Shown here piece after piece: positions 1 through 10,046 of a stretch of 64,000 bases of DNA (its first letter is position 1; each line of letters begins with the position of its first letter). A program made the position numbers and the translations under genes. The notes under the pieces were generated by a model that was not told where the DNA came from, made no database searches, and worked only from the letters and a program-made list of their open reading frames with translations. Origin of the DNA: Prorocentrum cordatum (taxonomy: Eukaryota > Sar > Dinophyceae > Prorocentrales > Prorocentraceae); NCBI GenBank assembly GCA_963575745.1, contig CAUYUJ010014331.1:1-64000 (forward strand), read 5' to 3'.

Positions 1-249
1 CTCCTCCTCCCCCCCCCTCCTCCTCAGATCGGGTATAGCCAGGTCCATAGCCAGGTCCCCGGGTAGGGGGACCCGGTTAGCGGTAGGGCCCTGCCTTTGG
101 ATCTGGCCAGAATCACAAAACCAGGTTTGCTGTAGTTGGTGCTTTTCGGGTGACGGCAGTTCGGGTTAGTGGAACGGGGCGGTGGGGCGTCCCCCAGTAC
201 ACATCTTTGAACCAGGTTTTCTCTAAACCCAGTTCTGCCAACGCCCGAA

Positions 250-528
250 TGAGAGGGGGCAGGCCTTCTCAGATCGGGGACACGTAAGGCTCGAGTTTGC
301 CAGCACTCGGGTTCGCCGACGGTTTTTGACAGGACCGTCCTGAATCTTGGCGGTCCAGTTTTCGTGGGATGTGTGCAGCGGGAGCTCGCGTCGAATTTCA
401 GATTGGGTGTCGTCACTCTCCTGACGGTCCCGTCAAGCCAACCCGAGTCGTATGTCCACCCAATCAGAAGGCGGCGGGTGTTCTGAGAGGTCCCGCCGCT
501 TTCTGAGAAGGCGCGCCCCCTCTCACTC
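250..528. repeat. Fold-back repeat V, split copy
   Basis: The ends are inverted: GAGAGGGGGCAGGCCTTCTC on the left pairs with GAGAAGGCGCGCCCCCTCTC on the right. The centre is interrupted by a different element at 274-463. Other members of the CTTCTGAGAAGG family lie near 1.6, 11.1 and 49.4 kb. No coding capacity is seen. Confidence 0.6.
274..463. mobile_element. TIR element F, copy 1, nested in V
   Basis: The left end TCGGGGACACGTAAG and the reverse complement of the right end (TTGGGTGGACATACG) are diverged inverted repeats. The interior matches 18615-18823 over stretches such as ACTCGGGTTCGCC and TTCGTGGGATGT. The 5-bp sequence TCAGA occurs at both borders (269-273, 464-468), consistent with a target duplication. 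It is non-coding and MITE-like; the transposase family is unknown. Confidence 0.55.
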
Positions 529-1202
529 TCCCCCGGGCTCGCCGCCGCATACGTTGCGGGCCCACAGGCTGTGATTTCCGACGGCATGGTTGGTCCAATC
601 CTGACGTTTTGGACCTAGTTCTGGTTGCGAAGTAAACGCCCATGTCGGGTCTACGTAACATAACACGACAACCAAGCCGCCCCCGTCGCCCCCGCATTTA
701 AAAGGCTGATAGGGAAGCGATGGGCCCCTCGCAGGAGTGCGCGTCTGTCTCGCAACATTTGGCGCTCCCTTCCTGCGCGGTCGTCCGCCAGCTTTGAGGT
801 GCGGGGTGTCGGGGGGGCCTTTCGGTATTGTCATTGGTGGGCAGTTATTTTGCAAACTTCGATATTGTGCCGCCCACAGGCCCAGATCTCGGAAGATGAG
901 ATGTGTCCTGTCCCGTCAATGTTTCTCAATTTCGGCCTGAGGGGGCCGCTATCGGGGCCTGGGGCCAGCAAAGATGGATCAGGGACGAAAGACCACCTGC
1001 AGGGAAGGGTGTTGGGAGTTCTGGGGACTTAGCCGGAGTGACAGTTGCTTTTCTTGGGATGCAAATTCCTCACGGTGCCCCACGTTTTTCGGTTCGTCAG
1101 TTTGTCCAGCCTCGAGATAGTTTCCAGCGGCTGCGCCTTGCTGGGAGCGTTGCAGAGGTGCGGGTGCCCGAATCGTTCCGGCAAGCCGCAGGAGAGCAGA
1201 CT
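529..1202. other. Unassigned single-copy-like stretch
   Basis: No tandem repeat, RNA gene or recognisable protein segment is seen. Short open frames exist on both strands but have no coding character. Confidence 0.4.
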
Positions 1203-1342
1203 TAAATTATCATCCGGCAGCCGCCAATCGCCCATTCGTGGCCGATATCGGGCCTGACAGCTCACCCCGCACAGCAGCCTGTGGATTCGCTGTCGAGGCC
1301 CTATCGCGGATTAATCGGCGATGTATCGCCGATGCTAGGGCC
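1203..1342 (+). repeat. Dispersed repeat N, copy 1
   Basis: It shares about 110 bp with 37740-37880 and 48465-48602: CGCCCATTC near the start, then CCTATCGC, and a closing palindromic ATCGGCGATGTATCGCCGAT. It is non-coding. Confidence 0.6.
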
Positions 1343-1396
1343 CCACGCTATCGCCACGTTGCAGCACAGGTCCACCCAGCACTGCACCGCGCACGG

Positions 1397-1603
1397 ATGA
1401 AGGAGGGAGGAGGAGCAGGAGGAGGGGAGGAGGAGGAGGAGGAGGAGGAGGACGAGGAGGAGGAAAAGGAGGAGGAGGAGGAGGAGGGGGAGGAGGAAGA
1501 GGCGGAGGAGGAGGAGGACGGAGGAGGAGGAGGAGGAGGAGGAAGAGACAGAGGAGGAGGGAGGAGGAGGAGGAGGAGGAGGAGGAGGAGGAGGAGGAAG
1601 AGG
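1397..1603. repeat. (GGA)n purine tract
   Basis: Imperfect GGA triplets with few interruptions on the plus strand. The poly-Glu and Gly/Arg frames it opens are artefacts of the triplet period. Confidence 0.9.
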
Positions 1604-1812
1604 AGCTTTTTGAGAAGGCGTGGGCTATTCAGAAGGCACGGGGGATCCTTGGAGGAGCTCGAGAGGGCTTCTCAGCCACGCGCAGAAGCGGGGGTAGGGG
1701 CAGGGGGGAAGGCTTCTTAGAAGGCACCTGCTTCTGAGAAGGCGCGGGCCTTATCTGTAGATTTAAGGCCAGCGCCTTCTACAAAGCAGCCTCCTAAGAA
1801 GCCTTCCCCCCC
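1604..1812. repeat. Fold-back repeat V, copy 2
   Basis: Several inverted CTTCTNAGAAGGC modules, with GAAGGCG and GCCTTCT arms around the central TAGATTTAAGG. It starts at the edge of the GGA tract. Confidence 0.45.
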
Positions 1813-2249
1813 TCTCCCTTATCCGTTGTGCGTGCCGAGAATGATCGGGGAGCGAGAGACCGCCAACCCAGACAAGTCGACTGATGGAATCTGCACCGGT
1901 TCACTCGTCGTTGGCCTCGGCATTCGAGTGTGCCGTTGCAGTCCCCAGTCGGTGTCGCTAGTCGCCGTGTTTCGCCAGATACACTCTTTCGTTAGCGGAC
2001 GTCAATCAGCTGTGCCGTCTTGCTCCACTCGGGATCTGGTGCTATGCGCACCTGGAGTGCCCCTGGAAGCTTTTACTCACGGGAGGTTTGCTGCAAGTTG
2101 TTGCGTCAATTCTCGATCGGAGCCGGGAAGGAGTCAACGAAGCCTCGTTCAGCCCCCCGCTTTGTCGGAAGGACCCCCCCTCGCGCCACCCTCAGTGTAG
2201 TGCAAACTCTCCTCATCCGCACCTGTCCACGGTATCTCAGCACCGCCAT
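1813..2249. other. Unassigned stretch
   Basis: Nothing recognisable. Moderate GC and no internal repeat. Confidence 0.4.
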
Positions 2250-2345
2250 CCCACCCGCCCAGTTGGGAGTAGGCCCCTCGAAACCCGAAGGGAACAGCTG
2301 ACATCCCCATCTACGGAGGAAAATCTGCCAGCGGGGCCAACACGG
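2250..2345 (+). repeat. Dispersed repeat T, copy 1
   Basis: It shares CGAAACCCG, CATCCCCA and CGGCCAGTG-like blocks, in the same order, with 23829-23895 and 63655-63745. Role unknown. Confidence 0.5.
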
Positions 2346-2366
2346 CCATGGAAGTGGGGATGGTCC

Positions 2367-2582
2367 AGGCCTCCCAGATGGGGTCGGAATTGATGGGTCG
2401 GAGGATCGCGCCGCATCTGCGATGCATCGCCGATGCGGTGCGATGCGGAGCCCGATTTCCACCACGCCGAGGGCGCCGATGCATCGTCTGCGTCGCCGAT
2501 GCATCGGCGACACATCGGAGCTCCATCGGCGAGGCGGCACGATCCTCCGACCCCATCTTTCCCGACCCCAGCCGGGAGGCCT
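2367..2582. mobile_element. TIR element A, full copy
   Basis: The termini are about 50 bp long and nearly perfectly inverted. The left end starts AGGCCTCCCAGATGGGGTCG; the reverse complement of the right end starts AGGCCTCCCGGCTGGGGTCG. Both continue through GGTCGGAGGATCG. The interior carries palindromic GATGCATCGCCGATG units and CGGAGCCCGATTTC. At 216 bp with no open frame it is MITE-like. Shorter relatives lie near 5.1, 20.7, 45.3, 47.8 and 55.3 kb. Confidence 0.7.
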
Positions 2583-3734
2583 CTAGATGGGGATCGGCTC
2601 AACGAGGCTCACACCATCTCGTGCGGCCGCCTGCTGTGCAGCACGCCTGGAGCGCGCTGGTCCTCGCTGGGCTGATGCTGCGGGGCTTCCACGGGTTCGG
2701 TGCAGTCGGCCCCCTGGCCGAGCCGAAGGGGGCGTGTGCGCACGGGCGTATTGGGATGCAACTCTTGGGCCTTGAGTCCAGGTCCGCCAGCCGTACTTGC
2801 GGGGGGACAAGTATACGCAGGCGCAAATACACGCGGAATTCGTATGAAGTGCTAGGCTAATATGGGTAACGGAGCGGACGACGAAAAGACAGGAAACCTC
2901 GCCAAATCTGGGAAATCTGGGCAGTTGTTTAGATTGATTTGTCTCTCCCTGGGCCCCTATAGCTTTTTGCCCGACGCAATTATGCCAGAAATGCATCCCA
3001 AACGATGCGAAATTAGGGTTTGGCTATCCGCCTCAGAAAACGGATACTTCTGCAACAGCATGTCGGAAGTAGGGCGGACATCTACGCAAAAAGAGCTCGA
3101 AACGTAGAGCGGTAGTTTCCGTCTTCTTTGAGAAATTGCCCAAAGTACGGCGGATCCAGAGTCAGGGGAAGGTTAATTTCAGCATCGGCGCTGGTATAGC
3201 CATGATTGAGAGCAGGTCTAAGGCGACACAGTCCCGCCGAATCCCGCCAACTTCGGCTGAATCCTGGGAGCATTCTGCGCCAGTCCGCATCAACGGCCCC
3301 GTACTCGAGCGTAGTAGAGCCCTGAACCGTTCTTACGAAGTCTCGTGGGCGAAAAACAGATCCGTGTCCGCGGCCTCGCTGTCAGGCCCCTGGGCCGCGA
3401 CCCAGCGGATGCGGGGTCTCTTCTTCGCGGATGCCCCGCGCGGCACATATCCGTGCGACTGCGTATCCGCGGGATCGCGCCCAAAGATCCAGGCCGCGAG
3501 GGCACGGATACGGATGTATTCGCCGCTCGTGAAAGGTCTCCCAGCAGTTGTCGGCGACGAATTCCGAAGCCTACCCTCGCCAGTCAACGGTTCAGGCAAC
3601 TCGATGGGCGGCAGGATTGGAGTTCGGAATCTGTCGAGCACGGCGAAATCCGAACGTTCCCCCCCCCCTCGATTCTGGAGAATCGATGGTTGGTGTGGGT
3701 AGGATTCGGGGAACAACCACTGACGTAAACACAA
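2583..3734. other. Unassigned stretch
   Basis: No gene or clear repeat. Open frames here give no recognisable family. The part from about 2840 to 3200 is less GC-rich. Confidence 0.4.
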
Positions 3735-3918
3735 AGCTCTGAGGTTTGCGCGGACTCCCCAGGTCGGCGCTGCCCCCCCCCCCCCTACCCCACCCCCGGC
3801 GCGCGGAGCGCGCCAGTGGCGGCGCCAGAGGCGCCGCCAGAGGGCCCCAGCGCCTACCCGAGGACTCTGCGCGGACCTAGGAGTTTCGATGCCCGTGCCG
3901 TTGCTTGTATCCCGAAGG
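3735..3918. mobile_element. TIR element B, copy 1
   Basis: The left arm reads GCGCGGACTCCCCAGGTCGG and the right arm carries CCGAGGACTCTGCGCGGACC followed by CCCGTGCCG. These are inverted copies of the family terminus best seen at 21063-21288 and 57410-57560. The centre is rich in GGCGCCAGAGGCGCC. Confidence 0.55.
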
Positions 3919-4312
3919 ATGAGGAGGAGGAGGAGAGGGAAGAGTGAAGAGGGAAGAGGCAAGAGGAGGAGGAGGAGGAGGAGGAGGAGGAGGAGGAGAG
4001 GAGGAAGAGAGGGTGGAGGAGGAGGAGGAGGAGGAGGAGGAGGAGGAGAGGAGGAGGAGGAGGAGGAGGGAGGAGGAGGAGGAGGAGGGAGGAGGAGAGA
4101 GGAGGAGGAGGAGGGAGGAGGAGGAGGAGGAGGAGGAGGAAGGAGGGGGAGGGGGAGGAGAAGAGGGAGGAGGCGGAGGAGGAGGAGGAGGAGGAGGAGG
4201 AGGATGAGAAGGAGCAGCAGGAGGAGGAGGAGGAGGAGGAGGAGGAGGAGGAGGAGGAGCAGCAGGAGGAGGAGGAGGAGGAGGAGGAGGAGGAGGCGGA
4301 GGATGAAGAGGA
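3919..4312. repeat. Long (GGA)n purine tract
   Basis: About 390 bp of GGA triplets with GGGGGA and AGCAGC interruptions. It is polypurine on the plus strand and directly abuts TIR element B. Confidence 0.9.
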
Positions 4313-5055
4313 AGGCAGGGGCTCGGCGCTGGCCCGGCGGAGGGGGGGGGCGCCGCGGGCCGTGCCCGGCCGGGCACTCTCCCTTCCCCGCAGGAGGCGG
4401 CCCCGGCCGCGCCGCAGGCAGGCGGCGTGTTCTTGCCCTGGGCCTCAGGACCCGGAGGGGCGGGCGGAGGGAGGAGGCCCTCGGGAGCGTCCAAGATCAG
4501 TCAGAGGAGGAAAAGGTGCCCACACCTCTACCCTTCCCCTCGTTTTCCCCTTCGGGGGCCTCCTGGGCCTCCATCGTCGCCACCGCTGGATTCGCTTGAA
4601 AATCCTGGTCAGAACGCCCCCCAGGAGAGCTCTGGGGAGTAGAGGTATCGGTACCATTTGGTTTCCCCACTCAAGGGAGGGTTCTGGCGAACAGGTCTTT
4701 TGCAAAGGGGGGTCTCGGTCTCGGCAAGGTGCGCAGTAGTTCGCGCGATCGTTTGTGCAGGGTACACATGTCGTGCAGTATTGGCGCGTGGCTGCCACTT
4801 GGAATGGGCGACAGACTGAACTTTTGCATTTTGGTGCGGCCCTGTTACGAAAGGCCCCCTTGGCCTGGAACCCATCACGGGAGAAAGACCACCCTGACCC
4901 CCAGAATTGCCGTTTCTTGAACGGCCCAGGGAGTTTATGGAACAGTTCTGCCTTGTTTCGATGATTGTCTTCGGTGCGTTTGCTAAACGGTTTCGCTTTC
5001 GGGGTGTTGATTCTGAGGGTGGCGCTTCTGCTTTCAATGAGGGAGCGTCTTTCTT
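4313..5055. other. Unassigned stretch
   Basis: A GC-rich start (4313-4500), then ordinary sequence. No gene recognised. Confidence 0.4.
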
Positions 5056-5217
5056 GGCCTCCCAGATGGTGTCGGAGGAGATGGCGTCGGAGGATCGCGC
5101 CGCATCGCCGATTGATTGGCGATGCGGCTCGATGTGGAGCCCGGTTCTCTCCACGCCGGCGTCGCCACTGCATCGCCGACGTCGGCGATGCATCGCCGAT
5201 GCATCGCCGGGGGGGTG
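5056..5217 (+). repeat. TIR element A, left part (copy 2)
   Basis: GGCCTCCCAGATGGTGTCGG, GGTCGGAGGATCG-like sequence and GCGGCTCGATGTGGAGCCCG match element A. The inverted right end is missing. It is followed directly by element B, as at 20.7 and 55.3 kb. Confidence 0.65.
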
Positions 5218-5229
5218 ACGCGCATCGAA

Positions 5230-5365
5230 GAGCAAACGATGGCATAAACAGAAACTTTGGGAGCTCCGCGCGGAGTTCTCGGGTCGGCGTCTCGGGCCCC
5301 CCTGGCGGCGCCTGCGGCGCCGCCTCTGGCGTGCTCTGCGCGCCAGGGAGGGGAGCCCGGCGCAG
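5230..5365. mobile_element. TIR element B, copy 2
   Basis: GAGCAAACGATGGCATAAAC leads into GCTCCGCGCGGAGTTCTCGG. The opposite arm is near 5350-5365, and the centre is a palindromic GGCGGCGCCTGCGGCGCCGCC-like core. Confidence 0.5.
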
Positions 5366-5568
5366 ATTCGGGCCGAACGAAAGGGGGGAATGGGAAAGGG
5401 GGGGTTACGAAATTTGCTGCATGCAGCTGGTTTCGGCCGCACCGAGGGGCCCATTCCTCGATACATGGCCGCCTCCGGCGCCGGGAGGCGCCGGGAAAAT
5501 CAGCTACGTGAGCTGATTCTCAAACCCCCCCTTTGCTATCCCCCCCTTTCGCCCGACCCGAAAGAAAC
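5366..5568. mobile_element. TIR element L, copy 1
   Basis: Inverted arms of about 65 bp. On the left are TTCGGGCCGAACGAAAGGGG, AAAGGGGGGGTTACGAAAT and GCTGCATGCAGCTGGTTT. The right arm, reverse-complemented, reads AAAGGGGGGGTTTGAGAATC and AGCTGATTT. A second copy is at 53603-53832. Non-coding. Confidence 0.6.
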
Positions 5569-5685
5569 CCGCGCGGATCTCTAAGAGTGTATGTTTGTAC
5601 AGCTCTTTCTCCCTCAGAGAGGGAGAAGTCCGAGGCGGGGATCTATCTTCAGGAGCCTCCAAGAGGGGGGGGGGACCAGGGGGAG
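5569..5685. other. Unassigned spacer
   Basis: Short sequence between elements L and M with no recognisable content. Confidence 0.35.
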
Positions 5686-5810
5686 GTCGGTGTACAGTCG
5701 GGGCGCTGAAGAAGGAACCCTTTTCGCTGGGGAGGGGCTCGGTGTTCCTTGATTGTTTCAAAGTTTGCCTCGGGTTTTCCTGAGGGTTTTCATAGGGAAT
5801 CGAGTTTGAA
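5686..5810 (+). repeat. Dispersed repeat M, 5-prime half
   Basis: Matches 31010-31135 closely: GTGTACAGTCGGGGCGCTGA, GGAACCCTTTTCG, GGGGCTCGGTGTTCC. The rest of the repeat, contiguous at 31.1 kb, resumes here only at 7065. Confidence 0.7.
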
Positions 5811-6026
5811 TTCTTTACGCTTCGCGTATCCCCACCAGCCCATCTCACAGCAGCAACTCTTGCGAAGCATGCCGACAGTCGTGTTTGTCAGGCGTGTGTC
5901 CGCTTGGGCCCGCATATCTCCCCTGTTCCTCCTTCCTCCCGCCTCCTTGTACATCCTCCTTGTGGGGGGAGCGGGAGAAGGACGAGGCGGAGGAGGAGGG
6001 AGAGAAAGCGTTCCTCGTGATTTGAG

Positions 6027-6420
6027 TCGTTTGGGGTTTCTCGTCCTGGTGTGAGTCGTTCGGGCCCTTCTTCCTGGTGTGAGTCGTTCGGGCTCTTCGT
6101 CCTGGTGTGAGTCGTTCGGGCTTCTCGTGGTGTGAGTTGTTCGGGCCCCTCATCCTGGTGTGAGTCGTTCGGGCCCACCACCCCCACTCCTCCTGGTGTT
6201 TATTGACTCGTTCGGGTCCTCCTCGTGGGTGTGAGTCGTTCGAGGCCCGCGTCGTGGTTGGCCTGTGAGTCGTTCGGGTCAGGGCTCATCATGATTGTGA
6301 TGTCGTCGGGGCTCTGCCTTGGTGTGAGTCGTTCGGGCCCCTCCCGTGTGTAGAGCGTTCGGGCTCTTCGTGGATGGAGTCGTTGGGGCTGGGGGCCCCC
6401 TCGTCCTGGCTTGTGAGTCT
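6027..6420. repeat. 28-29 bp minisatellite
   Basis: Units of the form TCCTGGTGTGAGTCGTTCGG recur about every 28-30 bp with growing divergence toward 6.4 kb. The region 5811-6026 before it holds nothing recognisable. Confidence 0.8.
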
Positions 6421-6442
6421 TCGGGTTCATCCGTGGGGCCGT

Positions 6443-6668
6443 CTTGGTGCCACCTCTTGGAGCCTCTTGCGGGCCTCTTGGGGGCCTCTTGGGGGCCTCT
6501 TGGGGGCCTCTTGGGGGCCTCTTGGGGCCTCTTGGGGCCTCTTGGGGGCCTCTTGGGGGTCTCTTGGGGGCCTCTTGGGGCCTCTTGGGGGCCTCTTGGG
6601 GGCCTCTTGGAGGCCTCTTGGGAGCCTCCTGGGGGCCTCTTGGGGCCATCTTGGAGCCTCTTGCGACC
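6443..6668. repeat. 12-13 bp minisatellite GGGCCTCTTGGGG
   Basis: About 17 units of GGCCTCTTGGGGG. Open frames such as GLLGASWGPLG arise only from the repeat. Confidence 0.85.
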
Positions 6669-6696
6669 TCCTCAGAAGCGCAAAGTAGAGCTGCCC

Positions 6697-6835
6697 CCTG
6701 AGAAGGACAAAATGAGTCCAACACCTCCGTAAAATCAATGATTTTGCTATGCGGGACGATGAGCGCGGCCCCCTCAGAAGTCCAAAATGGGGCCAAAACC
6801 ATAGTAAAATCAATGATTTCTGCTTCGAAGAGGCG
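6697..6835 (+). repeat. Two about 75-bp tandem units
   Basis: AAAATGAGTCCAAC...GTAAAATCAATGATTT and AAAATGGGGCCAAA...GTAAAATCAATGATTT lie about 75 bp apart. The remaining 6836-7064 is unassigned. Confidence 0.55.
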
Positions 6836-7064
6836 TAGAGGCGCCAAACTGCCCCCCCCCCTGGGGGCCAGAATCCTCGTGAGGGTCGTCGTTTTTTTGG
6901 CCCTCCCAAAAGTCGAAAAAGACCCCCTTGACACCACTTCGGGACTCCCTCTCCAGGCCCAGGGGGAGGGGGTAGGGGGAGGGGTAAACCCCTCCCCGAA
7001 GGGGGAGAAGGGGGTTTGAGGACAGAGCGGGCTCTCTAAACCACTCACGCCCAAAGAGCTGGTG

Positions 7065-7130
7065 GGACTTATGGGAAAAAGGGGCCTCGTTCCTTATTTA
7101 GGGTTCCTTAGGTCAACGCCCCAACTGTAG
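7065..7130 (+). repeat. Dispersed repeat M, 3-prime half
   Basis: TTATGGGAAAAAGGGGCCTC, TTCCTTATTT and GGTCAACGCC match 31138-31200. A diverged copy lies at 12998-13045. Confidence 0.7.
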
Positions 7131-7346
7131 GTATCATGGCTTGTGCCATGATGTCTTAATCTCTCCAGATTTCATGGCCCCCTCTTCTTATTCCAAGACG
7201 TCCCCTGGTCCCCGCCTCGTCCGAGCACATGCCTCTGGCCATGATTTGCGGACCCCCACCTTGGACGCGCCCCTCTAGGACGCCCCCCGATATCCATAAC
7301 CATCGCATGGGATCGAGCGTTTCGTGGAAGGCTTTTGGGTGGTGCT

Positions 7347-7490
7347 TTCGGTAGCAGCTCATGAGAGCCTTGCGTGTTCTCAGAATGTCGCTTCTTAGAG
7401 TGCACTAGATTGCAGCAGCGGCTGGAAATCGATGAGAAAGCGTCGACGCGCGTCGATTCAGCGTTGACTAGCGTCCCTCGCCGCCACGGC
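7347..7490 (+). repeat. Dispersed repeat O, partial copy
   Basis: GTAGCAGCTCATGAGAGCC, a TTAGAG block and GCGTCGA motifs match 22917-23010 and 47458-47555. 7131-7346 before it is unassigned. Confidence 0.5.
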
Positions 7491-7947
7491 TGGAAGCGCC
7501 TCAAGATTCGGATCCAAGCGCGCCTTGGGAGAGGTCCGGGGACGAATTAGGGGTATCGGCAGGACAGCGAGGGGACACTGTGGGTCCACCTCGGACCCGA
7601 CACGATCGTGGAACCAAGCTGGCCAGGGGCGCAGCTTCGGCTCGCACATTCGGCACGAAGCGGCGCCGAAACTGATGTTTTCCAGTTGGGTGCTGTCCGC
7701 TTCGCTTCCGTCACCTCCGAGTTACCACCACCTGGGCACCCACGAGCCAGCTCCCGCGCGAGAGAAGTTGGCATGCTGGGCCTGGCCGGGGGCCCAAGTG
7801 CGCAGGGGTCCTGCTCTGAATGGGTTCACGGAGACCCAGTGCTGCCGCATACGTCCGCGACGGCGGAGGACGGCGGCGGCGGAGGCGTCATCGACGTCGT
7901 TTTCAGCGGCGGTTCCCCCAGCCGATTGGAACCCCTTTGGGGAACAT
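7491..7947. other. Unassigned GC-rich stretch
   Basis: Both strands carry open frames without recognisable domains. No repeat seen. Confidence 0.35.
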
Positions 7948-8065
7948 GTGGAAGAAGAAGAGGGAGGAGGAGGAGGAGGAGGAGGAGGAGGAGGAGGAGG
8001 AGGAGGAGGAGGAGAAGGAGGAGGAGGAGGAGGAGGAGGAGGAGGAGGAGGAGGAGGAGGAGAGC
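7948..8065. repeat. (GGA)n purine tract
   Basis: Nearly pure GGA and GAAGAA triplets on the plus strand. Confidence 0.9.
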
Positions 8066-8381
8066 GAGGACGCCCTCCAGCGCCCCCCCATTCTTTTTGT
8101 GCACGAGGGCGGCACGGTTGCTTCGTGTCTGTGTTCCTGTCCCTTTTCCGGTCCCGGGGGGGCGCACGCAGGGTTCTCTGGATTGGTCGGGGCGTCTCCC
8201 CACGTTGTACCTGCTGCCCTCCCGCTCCTCCTCGCCTCTCTTGGTCCTCCTCCCTTTCTGTTTGCCCTCTCGGGTCGTGCTCTTCCGTCGTTCGCCCTCT
8301 CCTCAAGGGGTGTGCCTTTTCAACGCCAGCTCGGCCCTCGAGGGTTGAGCTGGGTGTAGCTTCGTAGGAACCAGGAGCCAG
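8066..8381. other. Unassigned stretch
   Basis: Pyrimidine-biased on the plus strand. No gene seen. Confidence 0.35.
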
Positions 8382-9148
8382 AGGGAGGAGGAGGAGGAGG
8401 AGGAGGAGGAGGAGGGGGAGGAAGAACAAGAAGAAGAGGAATAATAAGAAGAAGACGAAGACGAATCCGAAGACGAATAACAACAATAATACTCATCATA
8501 CTAATAAAATAATAATACTAATAATAAGAAGGAGACACATAAGACTAATACGAAGAAGACGACTACGCATAATAATACTACGAATAATAATACGAATCCT
8601 GAAGTAATAATAAGAATGATAAGAATAAGAAGAAGACGAATAATAACAATACTATTAATAATAATACGGAAAATAAGAATCCGAAGAAGAGTTCTAATAA
8701 TACGAATAAGAAGAATCATAATACCACCCAGAAGAAGAACACGAATACTTTAATGATACTAAGACGTATACTAATACGGATAATAAGGACAAGCATAATG
8801 ATAAGCATACGCAGTACAATAATAATACATGTGATAATGCTACGAATACTAGAAATAAATAATAATAATCATAATAATATTAATAATAATCGTAATAATA
8901 CGGAGAACAATAATACTACTAAGAAGAATAAGAAGAAACATAAGAATAATAAGAAGAATAAGAAGAGGAGGAGGAGGAGGAGGAAGAGGAGGGGGAGGGG
9001 GAGGAGGAGGAGGCGGAGGAGGAGGAGGAGGAAGAGAAGGAGGAGGAGGAGGAGGAGGAGGAGGAGGAGGAGGGACGAGGAGGAGGAGGGAGGAGGAGGA
9101 GGACGTGGAGGAGGAGGAGGAGGAGGAGCAGGAAGATGAGGAGGAGGC
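8382..9148. repeat. Mirror-like GGA / AAT-AAG / GGA triplet island
   Basis: GGA triplets (8382-8425) pass into a 540-bp A-rich field of AAT, AAG, ATA, ACG and ACT triplets (8426-8964), then back to GGA (8965-9148). The centre is very AT-rich in a GC-rich window, yet still built of triplets. Confidence 0.8.
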
Positions 9149-9228
9149 CCTTTAATTAAGGCCGTATTCTGCGTCGGCGGCGGCGTCGGCGGCGCCGGTC
9201 GCCCTGCACAGGAGACGGCGTGGTCGGC

Positions 9229-9345
9229 ATGGAGGCGGTGCCCGTGCCAGCCTCGCCGCCGCAGGCCACGCCGGCCAAGCGCCAGGTCCAGACGTTCGAC
9301 ATCTCGACGCCCGAGAGGGCCGTGGCCGGGGCTCCAGGCCAGCCT
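9229..9345 (+). CDS. Exon-like fragment, unknown protein
   Basis: From an ATG at 9229 the frame reads MEAVPVPASPPQATPAKRQV and then QTFDISTPERAVAGAPGQ before a CCT array. Third codon positions are almost all G or C, as expected for coding DNA in a GC-rich genome, and the peptide is not low-complexity. No domain is recognised. A second exon-like piece in the same orientation ends at 10169; the two may belong to one gene with an intron holding the CCT tract and TIR element C. No splice sites could be fixed, so this stays a weak call. Confidence 0.3.
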
Positions 9346-9440
9346 CCTCCTCCTCCTCCTCCTCCTCCTTCTCCTCCTCCTCCTCCTCCATTCTCCTCCT
9401 CCTCCTCCTCCTCCTCCTCCTCCTCCTCCTCCTCCTCCTC
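9343..9440. repeat. (CCT)n tract
   Basis: Pure CCT triplets with two TCT interruptions, right after the exon-like fragment. Confidence 0.9.
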
Positions 9441-9769
9441 AGGGGCCCGCGCTTACCAATCGGCCGTTGAAAGCAGGTATGTCTTGGTTGCCAGATTCCA
9501 GTCTACCTTACGTAGGCGTCTACCCATGCATTCAGTCCTCGAAGAGTTTTTCCTTTTTCCTTCCTCTCTCCGGGGCGGGCGGGGGCCCAACGTACGTCCA
9601 GCGCCTTCCCACTTCATGCTGCTACTCACTCCTTCCGGCCCACTCGTGCACGAGCGCCCGCCGCCTCGGGGGCACGACGCCACATGACGTTGCAGGAGGC
9701 AGCGGGTGCGGACAGACCCCTGGGCCCCCCCCCCGGGGCTCGAGCGAGTGCCCACATTTGGGCGCTGCG
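9441..9769. other. Unassigned stretch
   Basis: Ordinary sequence ending in CCCACATTTGGGCGCTGCG, which resembles the left border of element C copy 2. Confidence 0.35.
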
Positions 9770-9920
9770 TAATAGGGGGGTCATAAATGGGGGGGTGGCG
9801 AGGGTGGTTCGAAAAGGTACCCAAACGGTACCTAAACGAGCCCCCTGGGGCTCTGGAGGGGCCCGAAAGGGGGACGAAAGGGGACCTTTTCTGACCCCCC
9901 CATTTGTGACCCTCCCATTA
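9770..9920. mobile_element. TIR element C, copy 1 (151 bp)
   Basis: Starts TAATAGGGGGGTCATAAATG and ends in its diverged inverse, CATTTGTGACCCTCCCATTA. The interior (GAAAAGGTACCCAAACGG, CCCCCTGGGGCTCTGGAGGG) is almost identical to 35504-35654, which is also 151 bp. Non-coding, MITE-like. Confidence 0.8.
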
Positions 9921-10046
9921 AGCCACGCCCAACACATCGTGCGGCCTCTCCCGCGGGATTCCTCGGGGCACCTCGGCCCCCCCCGGGCGGGGGACGCGCG
10001 CGTGCGCTCCGGCCCCGCGCGAGGGGGCGCCGCGCACACGCCCGCC

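Noticed and set aside
3919-4312. Long poly-Glu, poly-Arg and poly-Gly open frames
   Set aside because: They follow directly from the GGA triplet period in three frames; the same happens at every GGA/TCC tract.
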